Assembly: GCF_024172085.1 (NCBI RefSeq)
Contig: NZ_JAMZDZ010000001.1
Coordinates: 3,100,001 to 3,164,000 of the forward strand
Length of the DNA stretch: 64,000 nt
Source of the DNA: Hamadaea flava
GTDB lineage: Bacteria > Actinomycetota > Actinomycetes > Mycobacteriales > Micromonosporaceae
Reading direction: 5' to 3'
The notes below the pieces were generated by a model. The model was not told the DNA's origin and did not search any database. It was given only the letters and a program-made list of their open reading frames with translations. Of the stretch, positions 57,819 through 64,000 are shown one piece after another; positions within the stretch are counted from its first letter, which is position 1; each line of letters opens with the position of its first letter. The translations under genes and the position numbers were made by a program.

Positions 57819-59171
57819 CTACAGGACGGTGAGGGCGACGACTCGGCGGCTCCACGGGCGGACGGTGACGCGTACGGTGTCACCGGGCCGCCCGCCCAGG
57901 CCGGACGGCCGCGCCCAGGCCACCGTCCGGTCTCCCGACCCGTCGTCCACGGCCAGGTAGGACCGGTCCGGGTCGTCCTTGCCCAGCACGGTCCCGGTCC
58001 ACCGTTCCACCCACAACACCTGCGCGTCGAAGGTCCGGACGGTCGCGAGGTCCAGCATCGCGCGGATCAACTTGTACGCACCCAGCAGCGCCAGGAGTGT
58101 CCCCACCGTCACCAGCACCGTGTGCGCGAGCTGAACCTCGATTCGGTCCCGGAACCAGATCAGCAGTACGCCGACCCCGAGCGTGACGAGGGCCTGCCGG
58201 ACGAGCCGGGCGGTGGGCTTGCCGTAGCGCGGCCACAACCGGGGATAGCGGACGCGGATGCGATGCCACTCGCCGCCGAACGAGGACCAGACGCGTTTGC
58301 GGTCGCCGAGGCCGAGGTGCAGGACGCCGGTGACGACCCGGTTCACCCCGAGCGCGGCTCCGTAGGACAGGTAGCGATCCCACATCGCGACCGCCGAAGG
58401 CGGCAGATCCGCGAACGCCTCATGGCCGTGCAGCCAACCGCGTACGCCGAGCCACCGGGCGGCGACCTCACGGCCGGCCGGGGTGTCCCGTTCGCCCTGG
58501 TCGGCCACGGCCGCGGAGCTGAAGACGCCGAGCGAGATCAGGAACGCCGCGATGGCCGCGCCGACGGCGCCACCGGTGTTGTCGCCGCCGCCCTCGGCCG
58601 GCTGCAAGGACAGCCAATGGAAGACGGCCCAAGCGATCACCAGGGACACCCCGGCGGCCAGCGCCATCAGTCCGGTGACGAGAGCCGGTGGGAAACGCCG
58701 CTGGGACAGCCCGAGGCGGCGCGCCTCCGCGACGATCGCACCCCGGAGCCGCTTGTCCCACGTCTGGGCCTGACCCTCGTCGCGGAAGGTCAACGCGGAC
58801 ACCGGCAGGACGCCCCCGTGCGCGAGATGCTTGACGCGATCGAGGATCTGCCGCTCGAACGGCAGCAATCCGGTGTCCGGCTGTTCGCGTACATGAATGG
58901 TCGTCTGAAGTGGATCGTCACCGGGCTGGCGCAGCTCGAGATGCCCGCGGGCCGCGAGGTCCACGAGCGTGGCCTCGCCCGCGTCCTCGGTGATCTCCCA
59001 TCCGGAGGCGATGAGACTGACCACGGCGGGCGGTTCCGCGCCGAGGTCCGGTGTGGACGGTGCAGGGTGGACGCCGCGCGGCCGGGTGACCAGCCGGGCC
59101 GCCTCGAACGCGCCGTACCAGGCAGCCGTCGCCGCCGCCGCGAGCCCGGCGTCGAGAAGGTGGACGTTCAT
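57819..59171 (-). CDS. DUF2207-like membrane protein
   Basis: 450 residues. It has a hydrophilic N-terminal domain (PPAVVSLIASGWEITEDAGEATLVDLAARGHLEL, as in the C-terminal half of DUF2207), membrane helices near 170-220 and 305-335, and a soluble C-terminus. In many bacteria DUF2207 genes pair with LemA, as here: it overlaps the LemA gene by one base. The pair is probably a membrane complex of unknown role. The signal peptide and N-terminal half of typical DUF2207 proteins are absent. Confidence 0.75.
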   Translation of the reverse strand: MNVHLLDAGLAAAATAAWYGAFEAARLVTRPRGVHPAPSTPDLGAEPPAVVSLIASGWEITEDAGEATLVDLAARGHLELRQPGDDPLQTTIHVREQPDTGLLPFERQILDRVKHLAHGGVLPVSALTFRDEGQAQTWDKRLRGAIVAEARRLGLSQRRFPPALVTGLMALAAGVSLVIAWAVFHWLSLQPAEGGGDNTGGAVGAAIAAFLISLGVFSSAAVADQGERDTPAGREVAARWLGVRGWLHGHEAFADLPPSAVAMWDRYLSYGAALGVNRVVTGVLHLGLGDRKRVWSSFGGEWHRIRVRYPRLWPRYGKPTARLVRQALVTLGVGVLLIWFRDRIEVQLAHTVLVTVGTLLALLGAYKLIRAMLDLATVRTFDAQVLWVERWTGTVLGKDDPDRSYLAVDDGSGDRTVAWARPSGLGGRPGDTVRVTVRPWSRRVVALTVL

Positions 59172-59743
59172 CAGAATCGGACCTGGACCGGACCCCGCTC
59201 CGCACCGGCCGCCTCGAAGAACTCGGCCGTCCGGAAGCCGGTCGCCCCGGCGACCAGGTTGGTCGGCAGCGACTCGACGGCGTTGTTCAGCGACTGCACG
59301 GCGGTGTTGTAGAACTGCCGGGCGTAGGCGATCTTGTCCTCGGTGGTGGCGAGTTCGCTCTGCAGCGCGAGGAAGTTCTGGTTGGCCTGGAGCTGCGGGT
59401 ACGCCTCAGCCAGCGCGAAGATCCGGCCCAGCGCCGAGGTCAGCGCGTTCTCGGCCGCCGACGCCCCCGCCACGCCCTGCGCCGACATCGCGGCCGTACG
59501 CGCCTGCGCGACCGCCTCGAAGGTGGCGCGCTCGTGGTCGGCGTAGCCGCGGACCGTCTCGACCAGGTTCGGGATGAGGTCGTGCCGGCGCTTGAGCTGC
59601 ACATCGGTCTGTGCCCAGGAGGCGCGGACCTGGTTGCGCAGCCGGACGAGCCGGTTGAACGCCGAGACGAACCAGACGACGAGCAGGATCACGAGGAGGA
59701 CAGCGACGATGCCGATGATCAAACCGGGGGACATGGCTTTCAT
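59171..59743 (-). CDS. LemA family protein
   Basis: 190 residues from ATG 59743 (ATG 59734 also possible). One N-terminal membrane helix (LIIGIVAVLLVILLVVWFV) then a helical bundle with the LemA signatures FNRLVRLRNQVRASWAQTDVQLKRRHDLIPNLVETVRGYA, and YNTAVQSLNNAVESLPTNLVAG. LemA proteins are exported or membrane anchored; function is unclear. Coupled to the DUF2207-like gene by a one-base overlap. Confidence 0.92.
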   Translation of the reverse strand: MKAMSPGLIIGIVAVLLVILLVVWFVSAFNRLVRLRNQVRASWAQTDVQLKRRHDLIPNLVETVRGYADHERATFEAVAQARTAAMSAQGVAGASAAENALTSALGRIFALAEAYPQLQANQNFLALQSELATTEDKIAYARQFYNTAVQSLNNAVESLPTNLVAGATGFRTAEFFEAAGAERGPVQVRF

Positions 59744-59817
59744 GAAGCCTGTTGTAGACAGTCCCCGCAAGGTCCGTTCGTCCGCACGGCTCCGCCGTTC
59801 GGGGCAGAATGCGGGGT

Positions 59818-60903
59818 ATGCAGTTGCCGGTGATGCCGCCAGTCTCCCCGATGCTGGCCAAGCCCGTGAAGGGCATCGGCGCCCTGGACTCGGCCGGGGC
59901 GATGAGTTTCGAGCCCAAGTGGGACGGCTTCCGGTCGATCGTGTTCCGCGACGGCGACGAGGTCGAGATCGGCAGCCGCAACGAGCGGCCGATGACGCGC
60001 TACTTCCCGGAGCTCGTGGCGGCGTTCCAGGAGAATCTGCCGCCGCGCTGCGTCGTCGACGGCGAGATCGTCCTGATCTCCGGCGACCGCCTGGACTTCG
60101 AGGCGCTCCAGCTGCGGCTGCACCCGGCGGCCAGCCGGGTCAACCTGCTCGCCGGGCAGACGCCGGCGTCGTTCGTCGCCTTCGATCTGCTGGCGCTGGG
60201 CGACCAGGACTGCACCCGGCTGCCCTTCGAGCAGCGCCGGGGCCTGCTGGAGCAGGCGTTGTCGGGCGCGCAGCCGCCGATCCACCTGACCCCGGCGACG
60301 ACGGACCGCGTACTGGCCGAGGAGTGGTTCCACCAGTTCGAGGGAGCCGGGCTCGACGGGCTCATCGCCAAACCGCTCGCCGGGGCGTACGAGTCGGACA
60401 AGCGCACGATGTTCAAGATCAAGCACGAGCGGACGGCGGACTGCGTGGTCGCCGGCTATCGGCTGCACACCAGCGGCCCGGACCGGATCGGGTCGTTGCT
60501 GCTGGGGCTCTACAACGACGACGGGCAGCTGGCGAGCGTCGGAGTGATCGGCGCGTTCCCGATGGCCAAGCGCATCGCGCTCTTCGAGGAGCTGCAACCG
60601 CTCGTGACCACCTTCGACGACCATCCGTGGAACTGGGCCAAGCTCGTGCCCGAAGGCGGGCGTACGCCTCGGGGGTCGGAGTACAGCCGATGGAACGCCG
60701 GCAAGGACCTCTCCTTCACACCGCTGCGTCCTGAGCGGGTGGTGGAGGTGCGCTACGACCACATGGAAGGGCCACGCTTCCGGCATACGGCCCAGTTCGT
60801 CCGCTGGCGTCCCGACCGGGAACCCGAGTCCTGCACGTACGCCCAGCTCGACGAGCCGGTGAAGTTCGAGCTGGCCGACGTCCTGGGGCTACCGGGCGCG
60901 TAG
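59818..60903 (+). CDS. ligC: ATP-dependent DNA ligase, LigC type
   Basis: 361 residues from ATG 59818. Nucleotidyltransferase core: the adenylated Lys34 in FEPKWDGFRS (KxDG motif), VVDGEIV motif III, FVAFDLLAL motif IIIa, GLDGLIAKPL motif IV, and MFKIKHERTADCVVAGYR motif V, then an OB-fold. It lacks the polymerase and nuclease domains of LigD. It seals nicks in DNA, probably in base-excision-type repair. It ends within the convergent TetR gene (15 bp overlap). Confidence 0.92.
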   Translation: MQLPVMPPVSPMLAKPVKGIGALDSAGAMSFEPKWDGFRSIVFRDGDEVEIGSRNERPMTRYFPELVAAFQENLPPRCVVDGEIVLISGDRLDFEALQLRLHPAASRVNLLAGQTPASFVAFDLLALGDQDCTRLPFEQRRGLLEQALSGAQPPIHLTPATTDRVLAEEWFHQFEGAGLDGLIAKPLAGAYESDKRTMFKIKHERTADCVVAGYRLHTSGPDRIGSLLLGLYNDDGQLASVGVIGAFPMAKRIALFEELQPLVTTFDDHPWNWAKLVPEGGRTPRGSEYSRWNAGKDLSFTPLRPERVVEVRYDHMEGPRFRHTAQFVRWRPDREPESCTYAQLDEPVKFELADVLGLPGA

Positions 60904-61428
60904 CCCGTCCACGACCACCTGCAACATCGGCTCGGCCAGTTCGGGCGCGTTCTCGCTGCCCACCGCGACGCTGTGGGTCAACCGCAGGAGCACCGCCGGG
61001 TCGACGTCCTCGCGTACGTCGCCGGTCTCCTGCGCCGCTCGAAGCAGCTTGCCCAGCCCGCCCCGCAGGGTGTCGCGGCAGAACGTCAGGACCTCGCCCT
61101 CGCTGTCCAGCGTCGCCTTCACCGCCACGCCGAGGCCGCGCTTGCTCTTGGCGTAGTCCACCTGGACCCGGAGGAAGGCGGTGAGCGCCTCCATCGGCGG
61201 CAGCGTCGCCGCGAACTCCTCGGCCTGGGCCGCCAACCCCTCGACGCCCTCCTGGTAGACCGCGCCGAGGAGGTCTTCACGGTTGGCGAAGTGGCGGTAG
61301 AGGGTGCCGGGCCCGACGCCCGCGCGCTTGACGATGTCGTCGAGGGAGGCCTTCTCGCCGTTCTCGGTGAAGGCGTCACGGGCGGCTTCGATCAGCCGCT
61401 CCCGATTACGCCGCGCGTCGGCCCGCAA
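60889..61428 (-). CDS. TetR family regulator of the MFS efflux gene
   Basis: 179 residues from TTG 61428 with GGGAG ribosome site. Helix-turn-helix SLDDIVKRAGVGPGTLYRHF (about 28-47), with the QacR/EmrR-like start RADARRNRERLIEAARDAF. It lies divergent from an EmrB/QacA-type MFS exporter and three CGGAGA-N3-TCTCCG sites in between, a classical drug-efflux repressor arrangement. It converges on ligC. Confidence 0.92.
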   Translation of the reverse strand: MRADARRNRERLIEAARDAFTENGEKASLDDIVKRAGVGPGTLYRHFANREDLLGAVYQEGVEGLAAQAEEFAATLPPMEALTAFLRVQVDYAKSKRGLGVAVKATLDSEGEVLTFCRDTLRGGLGKLLRAAQETGDVREDVDPAVLLRLTHSVAVGSENAPELAEPMLQVVVDGLRAR

Positions 61429-61441
61429 GGCTCACTCCCTT

Positions 61442-61530
61442 TATCCGGAGAGATTCTCCGGATAGACTTGCGAACCGGAGAACTCCTCCATATGCTAACT
61501 CACGAACGTAACCGGAGATAGTCTCCGTTT
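61442..61530. promoter_or_regulatory. Three CGGAGA-N3-TCTCCG operators
   Basis: Site 1 TATCCGGAGA-GAT-TCTCCGGATA (61442-61464) is perfect. Site 3 CGGAGA-TAG-TCTCCG (core 61513-61527) is perfect with one flank mismatch. Site 2 (61473-61493) is decayed. Centres are about 30 and 37 bp apart between the TetR and MFS genes. Site 1 sits by the TetR start, site 3 by the MFS promoter, so both genes are likely repressed. Confidence 0.75.
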
Positions 61531-61553
61531 ATGCGTTCGTCGAGGAGTTCCTC

Positions 61554-63002
61554 ATGTCTCAGCAGACCCTGCCCACTCGCACCGCGCCCGGAAACGTGCG
61601 GCCCGGCGCACCGGCTCGCGAGGCGCCGCCGCACCGGCCCGGACTCGCCCTGGCGATCGTGCTCACCTGCCAGCTGATGCTGATCCTGGACGCGACCGTC
61701 ATGAACGTCGCGCTCCCCCGTATCCAGTCCGACCTCGGGTTCACCGCCGCGGGGCTGTCCTGGGTGATGACGGCGTACTCGCTGACCTTCGGCGGCCTGC
61801 TGCTGCTCGGCGGCCGGATCGGCGACATCTTCGGCCGCCGCCGGGCGTTCGTCGCCGGCGTCGCGCTGTTCACCGCCGCCTCCCTGGTCGGCGGGTTCGC
61901 CACCTCGGCCACCTGGCTCATCGCCGCCCGGCTCGCCCAGGGCGTCGGCGCGGCGCTCGCCGGGCCGAACACGATCGCCCTGGTCACCACCACGTTCACC
62001 GAGACCAAGGCGCGCATCCGCGCCCTGGCGCTGCTCTCCGGCATCGCCAGCGCCGGGTTCGCGATCGGGCTGATCCTGGGCGGCATCCTCACCCAGGCCG
62101 CCTCCTGGCGCTGGGTGCTCTTCGTCAACGTGCCGTTCGGCATCGCCGCCGTCCTGCTCGCACCCCGGTTCGTCCGGGAACCCGAGCGGCACCCGGCGCG
62201 GCTGGACATCCCGGGCGCGCTGACCGCGACCGCCGGGGTCGCCGCACTCGTCGCCGGATTCACCCGGGCCGCCGAAGAAGGCTGGTCCGACCCGTGGACG
62301 GCCACGTTGCTCGGCGGCGGCGTACTCCTGGTGGCGGGGTTCCTCGCCATCGAGGCGCGCACCCGTCAGCCGATGCTGCCCCTGCGGCTGTTCGCCGACC
62401 GCAACCGCGCTGCGGCGTACGCGATCTTCCTGCTCGGCCCGGCCGCGATGATGTCGATGTTCTTCTTCCTGACGCAGTTCCTGCAGGACCTGCGCGGGTT
62501 CGACGCCCTGCGGACAGGGGTGGCGTTCCTGCCGATGGCCGCGGCGATGTTCGTCCTGACCCGGGCGATGCCCCGGATCCTGCCGAAGTTCGGTCCGCGG
62601 CGGCTGGCGCTCACCGGCATCCCGGTGATGATCGCCGGACTGCTGTGGACGACGCAGCTCACGGCGAGCACGGCGTACTTCCCGGGGGTGTTCGGGCCGA
62701 TGCTGCTCATGGGCCTCGGTATGGGGCTCGGGTTCGTCCCGCTGACCCCGACGATCATGGCGAACGTGCCGGCGCAGGACGCGGGCGCGGCCGGTGGCGC
62801 GATGCAGACGATGCAGCAGACCGGTGCCTCGCTCGGTCTCGCCGTGCTCGTCACGGTCTTCGGCACGGCTTCCCGGCACGCGGCGTCGTCGGGCTCGTCG
62901 ACGCTCGACGCGACCATCCACGGAATGACCACGGCGTTCACCGTCGCGGCCGGCTTCGCGGCGATCGCCCTGCTCGTGGCGACCACCTTCCGCAAGCGCT
63001 GA
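61554..63002 (+). CDS. MFS drug exporter, DHA2 (EmrB/QacA) family
   Basis: 482 residues with about 14 membrane helices. The first helix reads LAIVLTCQLMLILDATVMNVALP, with motif LGGRIGDIFGRRRAF (motif A) and VGAALAGPNTIALVTTTF. It exports toxic compounds by proton exchange. The gene has a GAGGAG ribosome site and is controlled, by its context, by the divergent TetR. Substrate unknown. Confidence 0.93.
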   Translation: MSQQTLPTRTAPGNVRPGAPAREAPPHRPGLALAIVLTCQLMLILDATVMNVALPRIQSDLGFTAAGLSWVMTAYSLTFGGLLLLGGRIGDIFGRRRAFVAGVALFTAASLVGGFATSATWLIAARLAQGVGAALAGPNTIALVTTTFTETKARIRALALLSGIASAGFAIGLILGGILTQAASWRWVLFVNVPFGIAAVLLAPRFVREPERHPARLDIPGALTATAGVAALVAGFTRAAEEGWSDPWTATLLGGGVLLVAGFLAIEARTRQPMLPLRLFADRNRAAAYAIFLLGPAAMMSMFFFLTQFLQDLRGFDALRTGVAFLPMAAAMFVLTRAMPRILPKFGPRRLALTGIPVMIAGLLWTTQLTASTAYFPGVFGPMLLMGLGMGLGFVPLTPTIMANVPAQDAGAAGGAMQTMQQTGASLGLAVLVTVFGTASRHAASSGSSTLDATIHGMTTAFTVAAGFAAIALLVATTFRKR

Positions 63003-63059
63003 CCGCTGTCAGCCCGCCGGCTCACCGCATGCTCGCCGACGCTCGCTGACGACGCCGAC

Positions 63060-63132
63060 TTTAGCGCTGGATCAGGGTTCTCGGTCGAATCTTGGACCAA
63101 GATTCGACGCGGAACCCTGATCCAGCGCTAAA
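63060..63132. repeat. Long hairpin, family D, forming a gene 3' end
   Basis: 73 bp with perfect 21-bp outer arms (63060-63080 and 63112-63132) and an inner perfect 11-bp arm pair (63085-63095, 63097-63107). It overlaps the 3' end of the PAP2 gene and encodes its last ~20 residues (LALDQGSASNLGPRFDREP) and the TGA stop in the right arm (CCTGATCC). Confidence 0.95.
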
Positions 63133-63932
63133 GGAACGGCTGGGGCCAAGGGCGCGGCGGGGGCCAGGGCCACGGGGGTGGCGGCCGCGGGTGGGATGGG
63201 GGAGGTCCCGGGGCGGCGGATGAGCAACAGGATCAGCGCCAGGAACGCGCACACGACGATCCCGTCCAGCCAGTAGTGGTTCGCCGTGGCCACCACGACG
63301 AGGGTGGTGATGATCGGATGGGCCAGCCACAGCCACCGCCACCGCGACCGGGTCATGACGATCAGGCCCAGTGCGACGACCACGGCCCAGCCGATGTGCA
63401 GCGAGGGCATCGCGGCGTACTGGTTGGCGAGGGTGTCGGTGTCGGGCTCGGAGTAGACCGACGGCCCGTAGATCGCGGCGGTGTCGATCAGGCCGAACGC
63501 TCCGACGAGGCGCGGCGGCGCGAGCGGGAACAGCACGTGGACGGCGAGCCCCGCCGCGGTCAGCCCGGTCAGCACCCGCCGGACCCACAGGTAGTACGCC
63601 GGTCGTCGCAGATAGGTCCAGACGAGGAACGCCGCCGTCGCCGGGAAGTGCACCCAGGCGTAGTAGGTGTTGACCACCTGGACGAACGTCGTGTTGTGCA
63701 GCATCGCCGCCTGGACGGACAGTTCGGACGGCAGCCGCAGCCAGCGTTCGGCGTTCCAGACCCGCCCGGCGTTCGCGTACGCCTCGTCGACGTGGCCGCT
63801 CGCGACCAGCCGTCCCGCCTTGTACGCCAGGAACAGCACCGTGACCAGAATCAGTTCCCGGATCGGGTGCGGCCGGGGGTCGGCCGGGGCGGCCCGGTGA
63901 ACGACGCTGGGGCGGTCCAATAGCCGGGACAT
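63072..63932 (-). CDS. PAP2-superfamily phosphatase, inositol phosphorylceramide synthase type
   Basis: 286 residues from ATG 63932 (GTG 63947 also possible). Six membrane helices. The catalytic motifs are AMPSLHIGWAV (His near 183) and HPIITTLVVVATANHYWLDG, the pattern of PAP2_3 phosphatases and inositol-phosphotransferases. It would act on lipid phosphates at the membrane. Its C-terminal ~20 residues and stop codon are part of hairpin D, so the natural end may have been replaced by insertion. Confidence 0.9.
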   Translation of the reverse strand: MSRLLDRPSVVHRAAPADPRPHPIRELILVTVLFLAYKAGRLVASGHVDEAYANAGRVWNAERWLRLPSELSVQAAMLHNTTFVQVVNTYYAWVHFPATAAFLVWTYLRRPAYYLWVRRVLTGLTAAGLAVHVLFPLAPPRLVGAFGLIDTAAIYGPSVYSEPDTDTLANQYAAMPSLHIGWAVVVALGLIVMTRSRWRWLWLAHPIITTLVVVATANHYWLDGIVVCAFLALILLLIRRPGTSPIPPAAATPVALAPAAPLAPAVPLALDQGSASNLGPRFDREP

Positions 63933-64000
63933 GAACAGATCATGCACCCGTGGATCAAGCCCGTGGGGGCAGCCGTGACCGCCCTCACGCGGCCAGCGTG

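Noticed and set aside
1-64000. Prophage, integrative element or secondary-metabolite cluster
   Set aside because: No integrase, transposase, phage structural gene, attachment repeat, polyketide synthase or peptide synthetase was seen; monooxygenases occur as isolated pairs with TetR.

Overview
High-GC actinomycete chromosome segment. The evidence is the GC-rich third codon positions, frequent GTG/TTG starts, SigE-family sigma factor, NarL-type two-component pairs, HelR, LigC, and the DUF6223, DUF5990 and DUF3152 families. The word GTACGC/GCGTAC is strikingly common. It looks like a filamentous Actinomycetota, possibly Micromonosporaceae; genus cannot be fixed from this window. No rRNA, tRNA, CRISPR array, prophage or transposase was seen. 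Most of it is small, self-contained cassettes of one enzyme or transporter plus its regulator, not one large cluster.

Layout. 0-8.7 kb: antiporter tail, erythromycin-esterase-like protein with a divergent HTH regulator, enolase, TetR/FAD-monooxygenase divergent pair, PrsW-like protease, nitrilase-family amidase. 8.7-18.5 kb: two-component system, GH43 xylosidase, sigma factor with a membrane propeller protein, two alpha/beta hydrolases (one lacking its nucleophile), SDR, DUF5990. 18.5-25.8 kb: TetR-PlsC, a three-repeat secreted protein, NAD-binding protein/TetR pair, DUF4242, SRPBCC-ArsR-SRPBCC operon. 25.8-34.4 kb: frameshifted HNH gene, MFS and ABC proteins, epimerase/MarR pair, methyltransferase, chitinase. 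34.4-38.4 kb: a tightly coupled operon of a Gly-Gly-ending ubiquitin-like protein, a DUF4132 protein and a serine hydrolase. This is the best candidate for an undescribed system. 38.4-48.9 kb: HEAT-repeat protein, DUF998, GNAT, histidine kinase-response regulator-DUF4097 operon, DUF3152, SUFU protein, His/Met-rich DUF4396 behind a CsoR-type operator, M43 protease, PspC. 48.9-64 kb: ethanolamine-type permease, M4 protease, monooxygenase/TetR pair, HelR, DUF2207-LemA, LigC ligase, TetR/MFS drug-export pair, PAP2 phosphatase.

Two themes cut across the window. First, at least nine long intergenic hairpins fall into five families, each with GATC in its outer arm. In four of them the TGATC end supplies the TGA stop codon of the flanking gene. 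Two 66-bp copies are about 88% identical and sit identically relative to their upstream gene. Second, short tandem repeats are abundant, either in-frame inside genes (12, 15 or 24 bp units) or starting exactly at stop codons (enolase, GH43, SRPBCC).

Many divergent regulator/target pairs carry clear palindromic operators, often two or three copies about 24-48 bp apart, so local autoregulation is the dominant control visible here. All functions are inferred by reading translated motifs and have not been checked by database search.
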